From: Streptomyces glomeratus | GTDB taxonomy: Bacteria; Actinomycetota; Actinomycetes; Streptomycetales; Streptomycetaceae | Direction: 5' to 3' | Assembly (NCBI RefSeq): GCF_021462825.1 | Contig: NZ_JAKEEB010000008.1 | Location: 62,001 to 126,000 of the forward strand | Length of the DNA: 64,000 nucleotides | Part shown: piece after piece, positions 1-10,279 of the stretch | How the letters are laid out: each line of letters begins with the position of its first letter | How positions within the stretch are numbered: the first letter of the stretch is position 1 | Made by a program: the position numbers and the translations under genes | Notes under the pieces: generated by a model | Databases searched by the model: none | Told to the model about the DNA's origin: nothing | The model's input: only the letters and a program-made list of their open reading frames with translations

Positions 1-164
1 TCCCACCCGCAGCAGATCGCTCTGGCCGAGGACGTAGGCGCAGATCGCGGCCGCGATTCCGGCGGCGAGGAAGGAACGCCCGCGCGTGGTCAGTCCGGTG
101 AGCGCGGTGCGCAGTCCGCCCCGGTCCTCCTGGCCGCCGCCGGGCGCCGTCCCCCCGTGCGTCA

Positions 165-165
<1 letters not shown>
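1..165 (-). CDS. DUF58-family protein, N-terminal fragment (cut by window edge)
   Basis: The ATG (first base 165) overlaps the stop of the upstream MoxR gene in an ATGA arrangement, so the two are translationally coupled. The visible 55 residues are a short Gly-rich start, the segment GLTTRGRSFLAAGIAAA and a hydrophobic stretch that looks like the first membrane segment. In actinomycetes the gene right after a MoxR ATPase is usually a DUF58 protein with this kind of N-terminus, and that context plus the segment is the basis of the call. The diagnostic DUF58/VWA region lies outside the window. Confidence 0.7.
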
Positions 166-1187
<1,022 letters not shown>

Positions 1188-1262
1188 CCGGCCCTCCTCG
1201 GCCCGTACTTTCTCCGGGCCGACGCTCTGCGATGCGGACCGGCCCACCCCGAACACGGGCAC

Positions 1263-1283
1263 CACGCGGAAAAGTTCCGCGTG
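1263..1283. promoter_or_regulatory. Perfect inverted repeat upstream of the MoxR gene
   Basis: CACGCGGAA-AAG-TTCCGCGTG is a 9-bp perfect inverted repeat with a 3-nt spacer, about 80-95 bp upstream of the MoxR start in a 270-bp intergenic region. It could be an operator. About 50 bp further on (1332-1340) is TGTGGATAA, which reads as the DnaA-box consensus on the other strand. Neither function is demonstrated. Confidence 0.35.
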
Positions 1284-1457
1284 ACACCACACCGGCATTC
1301 TTGTTGCCGTTACCGGTTCGTGTCACTCGGCTGTGGATAACTGGCCGCGATATGTCGGCCTTACGGCCTTATCGGCCCACCGCAACCGAGATTTTTGCCC
1401 GAATGGATGTTCGCGAGCAGCCTGGTGAAGCGACGTAGCGGACGCCGGAACGCGCCG

Positions 1458-2000
1458 TCACGCCGGGTCGATCTCGCGCAGCAGACCCGTCTTGACGTCG
1501 AAGACGAAGCCCCGTATGTCGTCGGTGTGGAGCAGGAACGGGGAGGTGCGCACACGCTGCATCGACTGCCGGACGTCCTGGTCGACGTCGCGGAATGCCT
1601 CCACGGCCCAGGCGGGCCGCTGGCCGACCTCCATCTCCAGCTCGTGCCGGAACTCCTCGGTCAGCGATTCCAGACCGCAGCCGGTGTGGTGGATCAGCAC
1701 GACGCTGCGGGTGCCGAGCGCGCGCTGGCTGATGGTGAGGGAGCGGATCACGTCGTCGGTGACGACGCCCCCCGCGTTGCGGATGGTGTGGCAGTCGCCC
1801 AGCTCCAGGCCGAGCGCGGCGTGCAGGTCCAGCCGGGCGTCCATGCAGGCCACGACCGCGACCTGGAGCACGGGACGGGCATCCATCCCGGGATCCGTGA
1901 ACGCGGAGGCGTAGTGCTGGTTGGCCTCCACGAGGCGATCGGTGACGGTGCCGACTATGGCGCCTTCGGGACCGGCGGGTACGGATGCAGAAGTCGTCAT
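1458..2000 (-). CDS. Beta-class carbonic anhydrase
   Basis: Zinc enzyme that interconverts CO2 and bicarbonate, supplying bicarbonate to carboxylases. The beta-class zinc site is visible: Cys52 with the Asp54/Arg56 dyad in ACMDARLD, then His105 and Cys108 in HHTGC. Length 180 aa, close to the compact actinobacterial beta-CAs. It is a single gene, separated from MoxR by about 270 bp and diverging from the dcw cluster. ATG at 2000. An inverted repeat lies 40-66 bp upstream of the start. The family call is firm; the physiological role is not readable from sequence. Confidence 0.9.
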   Translation of the reverse strand: MTTSASVPAGPEGAIVGTVTDRLVEANQHYASAFTDPGMDARPVLQVAVVACMDARLDLHAALGLELGDCHTIRNAGGVVTDDVIRSLTISQRALGTRSVVLIHHTGCGLESLTEEFRHELEMEVGQRPAWAVEAFRDVDQDVRQSMQRVRTSPFLLHTDDIRGFVFDVKTGLLREIDPA

Positions 2001-2040
2001 ACCTCGACGTTACTGGTCACCGCCGGTCCGAGCCTGCTGT

Positions 2041-2066
2041 GAGAGTGGACAAAGAACGCCACTCTC
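2041..2066. promoter_or_regulatory. Inverted repeat upstream of carbonic anhydrase
   Basis: GAGAGTGG and CCACTCTC form a perfect 8-bp inverted repeat around a 10-nt A-rich spacer, 41-66 bp upstream of the carbonic anhydrase ATG, where an operator could sit. The left arm and spacer include AGTGGACAA, one mismatch from a Streptomyces DnaA box read on the other strand. Function unknown. Confidence 0.3.
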
Positions 2067-2170
2067 GCTTGTTGTGACGTAATCCACACGGTTGGTGAAC
2101 GGTCTGCCGGGCGGGTGAATGCGCGCGCGTCGCCGACCGTGGCGGGCCTGAGGGGCGACGCGCAGGCCGG

Positions 2171-2202
2171 TTGATTGACCGCAAGACAGGGTGGACTAAA
2201 GT
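2171..2202 (+). promoter_or_regulatory. Candidate dcw-cluster promoter
   Basis: TTGATT (2171-2176) with GACTAA (2194-2199) at 17-nt spacing, or TTGACC (2175-2180) with TAAAGT (2197-2202) at 16 nt, resembles a housekeeping promoter. It would give a leader of roughly 235 nt before rsmH. Confidence 0.5.
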
Positions 2203-2250
2203 GACGCGAAGTGGGAGGCGAGACGCTCTCCCCGCGGACTGTTCACCCAG

Positions 2251-2277
2251 GAGACGCCGGCCGTGCGCCGGCTTCTC
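2251..2277 (+). other. Hairpin in the rsmH leader
   Basis: GAGACGCCGGC and GCCGGCTTCTC form an 11-bp stem with one mismatch around the loop CGTGC. It lies between the candidate promoter and the TTG start of rsmH. With no T-run it is unlikely to be a simple terminator; a role in leader structure is possible. Confidence 0.35.
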
Positions 2278-2441
2278 CCCGCGTGCGCGGCGCGTACGTA
2301 CGGCTCGGCCTCCTCCCGCTCCCGGTCGGCTGACGCTTCCGGCGCCGGCTGGCCACTTCTTCACGGGGGCGTCCCCAGCGTCGTCCGGGGAGGGCGGCCG
2401 GCCGGCCGTGCGGACCGGCGCGCCGGATCTGAGAGGCCCCC

Positions 2442-3398
2442 TTGAGCAAGAGTCGACACGTGCCCGTCATGCTCCGGCAGTGTCTGGACATGCTGGCCCC
2501 GGCCCTCGCCGAGCCGGGGGCCGTCGTCGTCGACTGCACCCTCGGGCTCGGCGGCCACAGCGAAGCGCTGCTGACGCGGTTCCCCGGGGCACGGCTCGTG
2601 GCCCTCGACCGCGACAAGGAGGCCCTGCGCCTGTCCGGGGAGCGGCTCGCCCCCTTCGGGGAGCGCGCCACACTGGTGCACGCCGTCTACGACGAACTCC
2701 CCGAGGTGCTCGACCGGCTCGGCCTGCCACGCGTCCAGGGAGTGCTCTTCGACCTCGGCGTCTCCTCCATGCAACTCGACGAGGCGGAGCGCGGCTTCGC
2801 GTACGCGCAGGACGCCCCGCTCGACATGCGCATGGACCAGACGACGGGCGTCAGCGCCGCCGAGGTCCTCAACACCTACCCGCCGGGCGAGCTCGTGCGG
2901 ATCCTGCGGGCCTACGGGGAGGAGAAACAGGCCAAGCGGATCGTGGCCGCGATCGTGCGCGAGCGCGAGAAGGAGCCGTTCACCACCAGCGCACGGCTCG
3001 TGGAGCTGATCAGGGACGCCCTGCCGCAGGCCGCCAAGCGGACCGGCGGCAATCCGGCCAAGCGCACCTTCCAGGCGCTGCGCATCGAGGTCAACGGTGA
3101 ACTCGCCGTCCTGGAGAGGGCGATCCCCGCGGCCGTGAAGGCCCTCGCCGTCGGGGGGCGGATCGCCGTCCTCTCCTACCACTCACTCGAAGACCGCCTG
3201 GTCAAGCAGGTGTTCGCGGCGGGCGCCGCGACCACCGCGCCCCCCGGGCTCCCGGTCGTCCCCGAACACCACCAGCCCCGGCTCAAGCTCCTCACACGCG
3301 GTGCCGAACTTCCCACCGAGGAGGAGGTCGCCGAGAACCGCCGCGCGGCCCCGGCACGCCTGCGCGGCGCCGAGCGCGTCCGGGAGGACGCCGAGTGA
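2442..3398 (+). CDS. rsmH: 16S rRNA (cytosine1402-N4)-methyltransferase
   Basis: SAM-dependent methyltransferase of 16S rRNA C1402 in the ribosomal P-site region, formerly MraW, and the first gene of the dcw cluster here. The SAM-binding segment [13 protein letters not shown] (about residues 32-44) and the C-terminal family segments [15 protein letters not shown] and [10 protein letters not shown] are present. Length 318 aa is typical. The start is TTG 2442, with GAGAGG 5 nt upstream and the conserved N-terminus SRHVPVML immediately after. The gene ends 66 bp before ftsL and is probably cotranscribed with it. Confidence 0.95.
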   Translation: MSKSRHVPVMLRQCLDMLAPALAEPGAVVVDCTLGLGGHSEALLTRFPGARLVALDRDKEALRLSGERLAPFGERATLVHAVYDELPEVLDRLGLPRVQGVLFDLGVSSMQLDEAERGFAYAQDAPLDMRMDQTTGVSAAEVLNTYPPGELVRILRAYGEEKQAKRIVAAIVREREKEPFTTSARLVELIRDALPQAAKRTGGNPAKRTFQALRIEVNGELAVLERAIPAAVKALAVGGRIAVLSYHSLEDRLVKQVFAAGAATTAPPGLPVVPEHHQPRLKLLTRGAELPTEEEVAENRRAAPARLRGAERVREDAE

Positions 3399-3464
3399 GC
3401 CTGACGAAAGGGGTGGGCGAGTGAACGGAACGGCCGCGGGACGCCCGGGCGCACGGGAGGCTGT

Positions 3465-4112
3465 GTGAGCAGGACACCCGAACTCAAGGGGCGGGCCGCC
3501 CGGCTCGCGCGCCTCATCCCGGCCGGCGGTCGCCGCGGCGCCGCCCGTACCCCCTTCGTGCTGCTCGTCGTCCTGCTGCTCGGGGGCGGGCTCATCGGGC
3601 TCCTGGTGCTGAACTCGGCGCTCAGTGAGGGCGCCTTCAAGCTCGACGACCTTCAGCGGCAGACCAAGAACCTCACCGACGAGGAGCAGGCCCTCCAGCG
3701 GGACGTGGACGCCTACGCGGCCCCGGACGCCCTCCAGCGCCGCGCCCGGGAACTCGGCATGGTCCCCGGCGGCGACCCCGCGTTCCTCAACCCCGACGGC
3801 ACCGTCAAGGGCGTCCCCTCGGCCGCCGCCCAGCAGGCCGCGGCCGGTACCGAGGCGCCGCGCCCGCCCGAAGTGCTCAGCCCCTACCCGGAGGCCACGG
3901 CGCAGCCGTCCCCGGGCACCACCGCGCCGTCCTCCACAGGCACCACCGCGCCGTCCTCCACAGGCACCACCGCGCCGTCCTCCACAGGCACCACGGCGCC
4001 GTCCTCCCCGAGTACGCCGGCGCAGCCGTCCCCGGCCACTCCCTCGGCGGCCCGCTCCGCGACCGCGCGCTCCACCCCGCCCGCACATCCCTCCCCGACT
4101 CCCGGCAGGTGA
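3465..4112 (+). CDS. ftsL: Cell division protein FtsL
   Basis: Small bitopic divisome protein that, with FtsQ and DivIC/FtsB, controls septal synthesis by FtsW-FtsI. It has a short basic cytoplasmic N-terminus, one membrane segment (FVLLVVLLLGGGLIGLLVLN, about residues 31-50), then a coiled-coil-like periplasmic stretch (LQRQTKNLTDEEQALQRDVD). The last third is a Pro/Ser/Thr-rich tail containing four copies of an 8-residue GTTAPSST-type repeat. The position between rsmH and ftsI supports the name, because FtsL is poorly conserved in sequence. GTG 3465 follows GGGAGG; the stop overlaps the ftsI start in GTGA. Confidence 0.88.
   Translation: MSRTPELKGRAARLARLIPAGGRRGAARTPFVLLVVLLLGGGLIGLLVLNSALSEGAFKLDDLQRQTKNLTDEEQALQRDVDAYAAPDALQRRARELGMVPGGDPAFLNPDGTVKGVPSAAAQQAAAGTEAPRPPEVLSPYPEATAQPSPGTTAPSSTGTTAPSSTGTTAPSSTGTTAPSSPSTPAQPSPATPSAARSATARSTPPAHPSPTPGR
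3915..4010 (+). repeat. Four 24-bp tandem repeats inside ftsL
   Basis: Units start at 3915, 3939, 3963 and 3987; the first three are essentially identical and the fourth has diverged. Each encodes Gly-Thr-Thr-Ala-Pro-Ser-Ser-Thr in the FtsL C-terminal tail. The unit is a multiple of 3, so gain or loss of copies would keep the frame. Confidence 0.9.
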
Positions 4113-6088
4113 CGGAAGTGTCCGACAGGGAACCGCCGCGCCGCCGTGTGCCCGGCCCCGCCCGGCCCGTGCGCCCCGACGCCCGGCGCCGCCCCGGCTC
4201 CGGAGCCCGCCCCGGCCCCGGCGCCCGCCCCGCGCGCCGTCCGGCCCCGTCCCGCGGACCCGCCCCCCACGGCATCCGGCTCGGCAGCCCCCGCCCCCGG
4301 CTGCGTCTGGTCGGGCTGGCCCTGACCCTGGTGATGGTCGTCTTCGTCGTACGGCTGCTCCAGGTGCAGGCCGTGGACGCGAGCGCCTACGCCGCCAAAG
4401 CGGACCAGAACCGCTATGTGGGCCGCACCCTGGCCGCCGTACGCGGCGAGATCACCGACCGCGCCGGAGTCGAGCTGGCGACCAGCGTGGACGCGTACGA
4501 CATCACCGCCGACCCCACGCTGTTCACCCGGGAGGCCACCAGGACGCCCGACGCCCCCGAGCAGGCCGCCGCGCTCCTCGCCCCGATCATCGGCCAGGAC
4601 ACCGCCGCGGTCGCCAGGAAGCTGAGGGCCCCGCACACCCGCTACGTCCTCCTGGCCCACCGCCAGACCCCCCAGGTCTGGAACCAGATCAAGGACCTGA
4701 AGAACACGCTCGCGGCCAAGGCGGAAACCGACCGGACCACGGTCAACGTGCTCGCCGGCGTCCTCGCCGAGCCCACCAGCAAGCGCGTCTACCCCAATGG
4801 CGACCTCGCCGCCGGGATCCTGGGCTGGGTCAACGCCGAAGGCAAGGGCGGAGGAGGCATCGAGCAGCAGCTGAACAAGGAACTGGCCGGCAAGGACGGA
4901 AAGATCCGCTACGCCCAGTCGGGCGGCCGGCTGGTGCCGACCGCGGGCTCCGCCGAGACCCCCGCCGTGGCCGGCACCGACGTGGAGCTGACCATCGACC
5001 GCGACATCCAGTGGGCCGCCCAGAACGCCATCTCCGAGCAGGTGCGCAAGTCCAAGGCGGACCGCGGATACGTCGTGGTGCAGGACACCCGCACCGGGCA
5101 GATCCTGGCCATGGCGGACTCGCCCGGCTTCGATCCGAACGACCTGTCCAAGGCCAGTCCGGCGGCGCTCGGAAACGCGGCCCTCCAGGACGCGTACGAG
5201 CCCGGCTCCACCGCCAAGGTCATGACGATGGCCGCCGTGCTCCAGGAGAACGCCGCCACCCCGATGACCCATGTCACGGTGCCCAACCGGCTGCACCGCG
5301 GCGACCGGCTGTTCGCGGACGACATCGACCACGCGACCTGGTACCTCACGCTCAACGGCGTGCTGGCCAAGTCCAGCAACATCGGCACCATCCTGGCGGC
5401 CGGCCAGCTCGGCAAGACCCAGGAGGCGGCCAACCAGGTCCTCTACTCATATCTGCGCAAGTTCGGCATCGGCGGCTCCACCGGACTCGGGTTCCCGGGC
5501 GAGACCAAGGGCATCCTCGCGCCGCCCGGCAGATGGTCGACGTCCCAGCAGTACACGATTCCTTTCGGCCAGGGCGTGTCGATCAACGCGGTGCAGGCCG
5601 CGTCGGTCTACTCGACCATCGCCAACGGCGGCGTCCGCGTCCAGCCCACCCTGGTGCGCGGCACCAAGGGCCCGGACGGCCGCTTCACCAGGGCCCCGGA
5701 CCCCGAGGAGACCCGGGTCGTCAGCGCGAAGACGGCCAAGACCCTCGCCCAGATGCTGGAGTCCGTCGTGGACGACGAGCAGGGAACGGGCATCAAGGCG
5801 CGCATCCCCGGGTACCGGGTCGCGGGTAAGACGGGTACGGCCAACCGCGTGGATCCGGCCACCGGCAAGTACCGCGGTTACACGTCCTCCTTCGCCGGGT
5901 TCGCCCCCGCGGACAACCCCCGCGTCACCGTCTACTGCGCCATCCAGAACGCCACCAAGGGCAGCTACTACGGCGGCCAGATCTGCGGTCCCATCTTCAA
6001 GCAGGTCATGGAGTTCTCCCTGAAGACCCTCCAGGTCCCACCCACCGGGTCCGAGGCCGCGAACCTGCCCGTCACGTTCACCCCGTGA
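4109..6088 (+). CDS. ftsI: Septal peptidoglycan transpeptidase (class B PBP, FtsI/PBP3)
   Basis: Class B penicillin-binding protein that cross-links septal peptidoglycan with the glycosyltransferase FtsW. An unusually Arg/Pro-rich cytoplasmic N-terminus of about 65 residues precedes one membrane segment (LVGLALTLVMVVFVVRLL), a PBP dimerisation domain and the transpeptidase domain. The active-site motifs are complete: STAK with nucleophile Ser367, SSN at 422-424 and KTG at 574-576. GTG 4109 overlaps the ftsL stop by 4 nt; GTG 4118 in the same frame is an alternative start. Length 659 aa. Being in the dcw cluster, it is the division enzyme rather than a paralogue. Confidence 0.95.
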   Translation: MTEVSDREPPRRRVPGPARPVRPDARRRPGSGARPGPGARPARRPAPSRGPAPHGIRLGSPRPRLRLVGLALTLVMVVFVVRLLQVQAVDASAYAAKADQNRYVGRTLAAVRGEITDRAGVELATSVDAYDITADPTLFTREATRTPDAPEQAAALLAPIIGQDTAAVARKLRAPHTRYVLLAHRQTPQVWNQIKDLKNTLAAKAETDRTTVNVLAGVLAEPTSKRVYPNGDLAAGILGWVNAEGKGGGGIEQQLNKELAGKDGKIRYAQSGGRLVPTAGSAETPAVAGTDVELTIDRDIQWAAQNAISEQVRKSKADRGYVVVQDTRTGQILAMADSPGFDPNDLSKASPAALGNAALQDAYEPGSTAKVMTMAAVLQENAATPMTHVTVPNRLHRGDRLFADDIDHATWYLTLNGVLAKSSNIGTILAAGQLGKTQEAANQVLYSYLRKFGIGGSTGLGFPGETKGILAPPGRWSTSQQYTIPFGQGVSINAVQAASVYSTIANGGVRVQPTLVRGTKGPDGRFTRAPDPEETRVVSAKTAKTLAQMLESVVDDEQGTGIKARIPGYRVAGKTGTANRVDPATGKYRGYTSSFAGFAPADNPRVTVYCAIQNATKGSYYGGQICGPIFKQVMEFSLKTLQVPPTGSEAANLPVTFTP

Positions 6089-6124
6089 TCGGCACCACGG
6101 AAAGACCGACCAGGAACCAGTCTC

Positions 6125-7789
6125 GTGACAACGATCACTCCCGGCCCCGGGAACCACACCCCGCATCGGCCCTCACTTCGCCCCACCCCGGGTACGCCCG
6201 GTACGCTCACCGCCGTGCCACACGCTGATCAGTCCCAAACCACCCACAAGGCCGCTTCCGTGACATACCCGGGACCGCCGCGACCGGTTCATGTCTCCGC
6301 CGTACCCCTGGCGGAGCTCGCCGATCAGCTGGGTGCCACCGCCCACGAGGCCCCGGCCGGCGCGGTCGAGGTCACCGGCATCACCCACGACTCGCGCGCC
6401 GTCCGCCCCGGCGACCTGTACGCCGCCCTGCCCGGGGCCCGCCTGCACGGCGCCGATTTCGTCACCCAGGCCGCCGGTCTGGGCGCGGCCGCCGTGCTGA
6501 CCGACCCGACGGGCGCCGAGCGCGCCGCCGCCACCGGACTGCCGGTCCTGGTGGCCGACGACCCGCGGGCACGGATGGGAGAGCTGGCGGCCGCGATCTA
6601 CGGCCGTCCGGGCCGCGACCTGCTCCAGATCGGCATCACCGGCACCTCCGGCAAGACCACGACCGCGTACCTCGTCGAGGGCGGTCTGCGAACGGTCCGT
6701 TCCACCGGACTGATCGGCACCGTCGAGATGCGCATCGGCGACGAACGCATCAAGTCCGAGCGCACCACCCCCGAGGCCACCGACCTCCAGGCCCTCTTCG
6801 CGGTCATGCGGGAGCGCGGGGTCGAGGCCGTCGCCATGGAGGTCTCCAGCCACGCGCTGGTCCTCGGCCGCGTCGACGGCTGCGTCTTCGACATCGCCGT
6901 CTTCACCAACCTCAGCCCGGAACACATGGAGTTCCACTCCGACATGGAGGACTACTACCGGGCCAAGGCGCAGCTGTTCACCGAGAAACGCAGCCGGCGC
7001 GGTGTCGTGAACCTCGACGACGAGTACGGCCGCCGGCTGGTGAAGGAGGCCGGCGTCCCGGTCGTCACCTTCTCGGCCGAGGGCCACCCGGACGCCGACT
7101 GGCGGGCCCAGGACGTGCGGATCGGCCCGCTCGACGCCACGTTCACCGTGGTCGGCCCGAAGGAGCAGCGGATCGCGGCGAAGTCACCGCTGCCCGGTCC
7201 CTTCAACGTGGCGAACACCCTCGCCGCGATCGTCGCCCTCGCCGAGGCCGGTCTGGACCCGCAGACCGCGGCCGACGGCGTCGCCGCCGTGCCGGGCGTC
7301 CCGGGGCGCCTGGAGCGTGTGGACGCCGGGCAGCCCTACCTCGCCGTCGTGGACTACGCCCACAAGACCGACGCCGTCGAGTCGGTGCTGCGCGCCCTGC
7401 GCAAGGTCACCGAGGGCAGGCTGCACGTGGTGCTCGGCTGCGGCGGCGACCGGGACACCACCAAGCGCGCCCCGATGGGGGCCGCCGCCGCCCGGCTCGC
7501 GGACACGGCCGTGCTGACCTCCGACAACCCCCGCTCCGAGGACCCCCTGGCGATCCTCGCCACCATGCTCCAGGGCGCGGCGTCCGTGCCCGCGCACGAG
7601 CGCGGCGAGGTCCAGGTCTTCGAGGACCGGGCCGCCGCCATCGCCGCCGCCGTCGCCCGCGCGCGGCCCGGGGACACGGTGCTGGTCGCGGGCAAGGGCC
7701 ACGAGCAGGGCCAGGACATCGCCGGGGTGGTCCGTCCGTTCGACGACCGCCAGGTGCTTCGCGAAGCTATCCAGCAGACCCAGGGATGA
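6125..7789 (+). CDS. murE: UDP-MurNAc-L-Ala-D-Glu:diaminopimelate ligase
   Basis: Cytoplasmic ATP-dependent ligase that adds the third residue, diaminopimelate, to the peptidoglycan stem peptide. The ATP loop GTSGKTTT has Lys177. The motif DNPR (Asp467) is the diaminopimelate-recognition signature, separating it from lysine-adding enzymes; Streptomyces walls contain LL-DAP, so that is the expected substrate. Mur ligase N-terminal, central and C-terminal domains follow in order. GTG 6125 gives 554 aa with an extended N-terminus; GTG 6215 or 6260 would give more usual lengths, so the start is uncertain. murF begins 4 nt after the stop. Confidence 0.93.
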   Translation: MTTITPGPGNHTPHRPSLRPTPGTPGTLTAVPHADQSQTTHKAASVTYPGPPRPVHVSAVPLAELADQLGATAHEAPAGAVEVTGITHDSRAVRPGDLYAALPGARLHGADFVTQAAGLGAAAVLTDPTGAERAAATGLPVLVADDPRARMGELAAAIYGRPGRDLLQIGITGTSGKTTTAYLVEGGLRTVRSTGLIGTVEMRIGDERIKSERTTPEATDLQALFAVMRERGVEAVAMEVSSHALVLGRVDGCVFDIAVFTNLSPEHMEFHSDMEDYYRAKAQLFTEKRSRRGVVNLDDEYGRRLVKEAGVPVVTFSAEGHPDADWRAQDVRIGPLDATFTVVGPKEQRIAAKSPLPGPFNVANTLAAIVALAEAGLDPQTAADGVAAVPGVPGRLERVDAGQPYLAVVDYAHKTDAVESVLRALRKVTEGRLHVVLGCGGDRDTTKRAPMGAAAARLADTAVLTSDNPRSEDPLAILATMLQGAASVPAHERGEVQVFEDRAAAIAAAVARARPGDTVLVAGKGHEQGQDIAGVVRPFDDRQVLREAIQQTQG

Positions 7790-7793
7790 ACTT

Positions 7794-9209
7794 GTGATCG
7801 CCCTCTCCCTCGCCGAGATCGCAGAAGCCGTCGGCGGGCAGACGCATGACATACCGGATACGTCCGTCCAGGTCACCGGGCCCGTGGTCCGGGACTCCCG
7901 CGAGGTGGAGCCCGGCAGCCTCTTCGTCGCCTTCGTCGGCGAACGCGTGGACGGGCACGACTTCGCGCAGGCGGTCGTCCGGGAGGGTGCCGTCGCCGTG
8001 CTGGCGTCCCGCCCCGTCGGCGTGCCCGCGATCGTCGTGGACGATGTCCAGGCCGCCCTCGGCGCCCTCGCCCGCCATGTCGTGGAGCGCCTCGGGGCCA
8101 CCCTCGTGGCGCTCACCGGCTCCGCGGGCAAGACCAGCACCAAGGACCTCATCGCCCAGGTGCTCCAGCACAAGGCGCCGACCGTGTGGACGCCCGGCTC
8201 GCTCAACAACGAGATCGGGCTGCCGCTGACCGCTCTCAGCGCCACCGAGGAGACCAGGTTCCTCGTCCTGGAGATGGGCGCCCGCGGCGTCGGCCACATC
8301 CGCTACCTCACCGGCCTGACCCCGCCGAGGATCGGCCTGGTGCTCAATGTGGGCACCGCCCATATCGGCGAGTTCGGCGGCCGGGAGCAGATCGCACAGG
8401 CCAAGGGCGAACTGGTCGAGAGCCTGCCCTCCAAGGACGAGGGCGGTGTCGCCGTCCTCAACGCCGACGATCCGCTCGTACGCGCCATGGCGTCCCGTAC
8501 GAAGGCGAAGGTGATCCTTTTCGGAGAGTCCGGCGAAGCGGACGTACGCGCCGAGAACGTGCGACTCACGGACAGCGGACAGCCCGCCTTCAGCCTTCAC
8601 ACACCCTCCGGGTGCAGCGATGTGACCATGCGCCTGTACGGTGAGCACCACGTGTCGAACGCGCTCGCCGCGGCCGCCGTCGCCCATGAGCTGGGCATGT
8701 CCGCGGAAGAGATCGCCACCGCGCTCTCCGAGGCGGGCTCCCTCTCCCGCTGGCGTATGGAGGTCACCGAGCGCCCGGACGGCGTGACGATCGTCAACGA
8801 TGCCTACAACGCGAATCCCGAGTCCATGCGGGCCGCCCTGCGCGCGCTGGCAGCCATGGGCAAGGGCCGGCGGACGTGGGCGGTACTCGGCAAGATGGCC
8901 GAGCTCGGGGACGAGGCGCTCGCCGAGCACGACGCGGTCGGGCGGCTGGCCGTCCGGCTCAACGTCAGCAAGCTCGTCGCGGTCGGGGACAGGGAAGCGT
9001 CCTGGCTGCAACTGGGCGCATATAACGAGGGTTCGTGGGGTGAGGAGTCGGTGCACGTGTCCGACGCACAGGCGGCGGTCGACCTGTTGCGCAGCGAGTT
9101 GCGCCCGGGAGACGTCGTACTCGTGAAGGCGTCCCGGTCGGTCGGGCTCGAGAGCGTGGCGCAGGCGCTGCTCGAGACCGGTGCCGAGGGTGAGGTTGCC
9201 GCCCGATGA
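7794..9209 (+). CDS. murF: UDP-MurNAc-tripeptide:D-Ala-D-Ala ligase
   Basis: Adds D-Ala-D-Ala to the UDP-MurNAc tripeptide, completing the cytoplasmic pentapeptide precursor. The ATP loop is [13 protein letters not shown] (about residues 108-120), followed by [10 protein letters not shown] and the [10 protein letters not shown] segment typical of MurF. Length 471 aa is normal. GTG 7794 lies 4 nt after murE, and the stop overlaps the mraY ATG in ATGA, so expression is probably coupled. The neighbouring murE and mraY supply its substrate and use its product. Confidence 0.95.
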   Translation: MIALSLAEIAEAVGGQTHDIPDTSVQVTGPVVRDSREVEPGSLFVAFVGERVDGHDFAQAVVREGAVAVLASRPVGVPAIVVDDVQAALGALARHVVERLGATLVALTGSAGKTSTKDLIAQVLQHKAPTVWTPGSLNNEIGLPLTALSATEETRFLVLEMGARGVGHIRYLTGLTPPRIGLVLNVGTAHIGEFGGREQIAQAKGELVESLPSKDEGGVAVLNADDPLVRAMASRTKAKVILFGESGEADVRAENVRLTDSGQPAFSLHTPSGCSDVTMRLYGEHHVSNALAAAAVAHELGMSAEEIATALSEAGSLSRWRMEVTERPDGVTIVNDAYNANPESMRAALRALAAMGKGRRTWAVLGKMAELGDEALAEHDAVGRLAVRLNVSKLVAVGDREASWLQLGAYNEGSWGEESVHVSDAQAAVDLLRSELRPGDVVLVKASRSVGLESVAQALLETGAEGEVAAR

Positions 9210-10279
9210 TGAAGCAGATCCTGTTCGCAGGAGTCATTGGCCTCTTTTTCACTCTGATCGGCACCCCGCTGCTGATCAAGCTGCTGGCCCGCAAGGGATA
9301 CGGCCAGTACATCCGCGACGACGGCCCGCGCGAGCACCACAGCAAGCGCGGTACGCCGACCATGGGTGGTATCGCCTTCATCCTGGCGACGATCGCCGCG
9401 TACTTCCTGTCCAAGGTGATCACCGGCAAGCCGCCGACCTTCTCCGGCGTGCTGGTGCTCGGCCTGATGGCCGGCATGGGCCTGGTCGGCTTCCTCGACG
9501 ACTACATCAAGATCGTCAAGCGGCGTTCGCTCGGTCTGCGGGCCAAGGCGAAGATGGCCGGCCAGCTGATCGTCGGCATCGCCTTCGCCGTGCTGGCGCT
9601 GCAGTTCGCCGACGCGCGCGGCAACACCCCGGCCTCCACCAAGCTCTCCTTCGTGCAGGACTTCGGCTGGACCATCGGCCCGGTGCTCTTCGTGGTCTGG
9701 GCGATCTTCATGATCCTCGCCATGTCGAACGGCGTGAACCTCACCGACGGTCTCGACGGCCTCGCCACCGGCGCCTCCGTGCTCGTCTTCGGCGCGTACA
9801 CGTTCATCGGCGTCTGGCAGTTCCAGGAGTCCTGCGCCAACGCGCAGACCCTGACCAACCCGGCCGCCTGCTACGAGGTACGCGACCCGCTCGACCTGGC
9901 GGTCGTCTCCTCCGCGCTGATGGGTGCCTGCCTCGGCTTCCTGTGGTGGAACACCTCGCCCGCCAAGATCTTCATGGGTGACACGGGTTCGCTGGCCCTG
10001 GGCGGTGCGCTCGCCGGTCTCGCGATCTGCTCCCGCACCGAGCTGCTGCTCGCGCTGCTGGGCGGTCTCTTCGTCCTGATCACCATGTCGGTGGTCATCC
10101 AGGTCGGCTCGTTCCGGCTGACCGGAAAGCGCGTCTTCCGGATGGCCCCGCTCCAGCATCACTTCGAGCTGAAGGGCTGGTCCGAGGTACTTGTCGTGGT
10201 CCGCTTCTGGATCATTCAGGGCATCTGCGTGATCGTGGGACTTGGCATCTTCTACGCGGGATGGGCAGCGGAAAAGTGA
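9206..10279 (+). CDS. mraY: Phospho-MurNAc-pentapeptide translocase
   Basis: Integral membrane enzyme that transfers phospho-MurNAc-pentapeptide to undecaprenyl phosphate, forming lipid I. About ten hydrophobic segments are visible. The family signatures [22 protein letters not shown] and the C-terminal HHFELKGW are intact. Length 357 aa. ATG 9206 overlaps the murF stop by 4 nt. Its 3-prime end overlaps the murD frame by up to 19 nt depending on which murD start is used. Confidence 0.97.
   Translation: MMKQILFAGVIGLFFTLIGTPLLIKLLARKGYGQYIRDDGPREHHSKRGTPTMGGIAFILATIAAYFLSKVITGKPPTFSGVLVLGLMAGMGLVGFLDDYIKIVKRRSLGLRAKAKMAGQLIVGIAFAVLALQFADARGNTPASTKLSFVQDFGWTIGPVLFVVWAIFMILAMSNGVNLTDGLDGLATGASVLVFGAYTFIGVWQFQESCANAQTLTNPAACYEVRDPLDLAVVSSALMGACLGFLWWNTSPAKIFMGDTGSLALGGALAGLAICSRTELLLALLGGLFVLITMSVVIQVGSFRLTGKRVFRMAPLQHHFELKGWSEVLVVVRFWIIQGICVIVGLGIFYAGWAAEK

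Larger units (their letters stand above)
2001..2441. other. 441-bp intergenic region between carbonic anhydrase and rsmH
   Basis: Divergent promoter region. It holds an inverted repeat near the carbonic anhydrase start (2041-2066), a sigma-70-type promoter candidate facing rsmH (2171-2202) and a leader hairpin (2251-2277). I see no coding signal. No mraZ-like gene, which precedes rsmH in many bacteria, is present. Confidence 0.7.

Noticed and set aside
1352..1438. 28-aa ORF with a TTA codon upstream of the MoxR gene
   Set aside because: No ribosome site, no recognisable pattern and no supporting signals; the TTA alone does not make it a bldA-dependent gene.
3625..5829. 734-codon plus-strand frame overlapping ftsL and ftsI
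   Set aside because: Arg/Pro-rich out-of-frame shadow; both true genes have complete motifs in their own frames.
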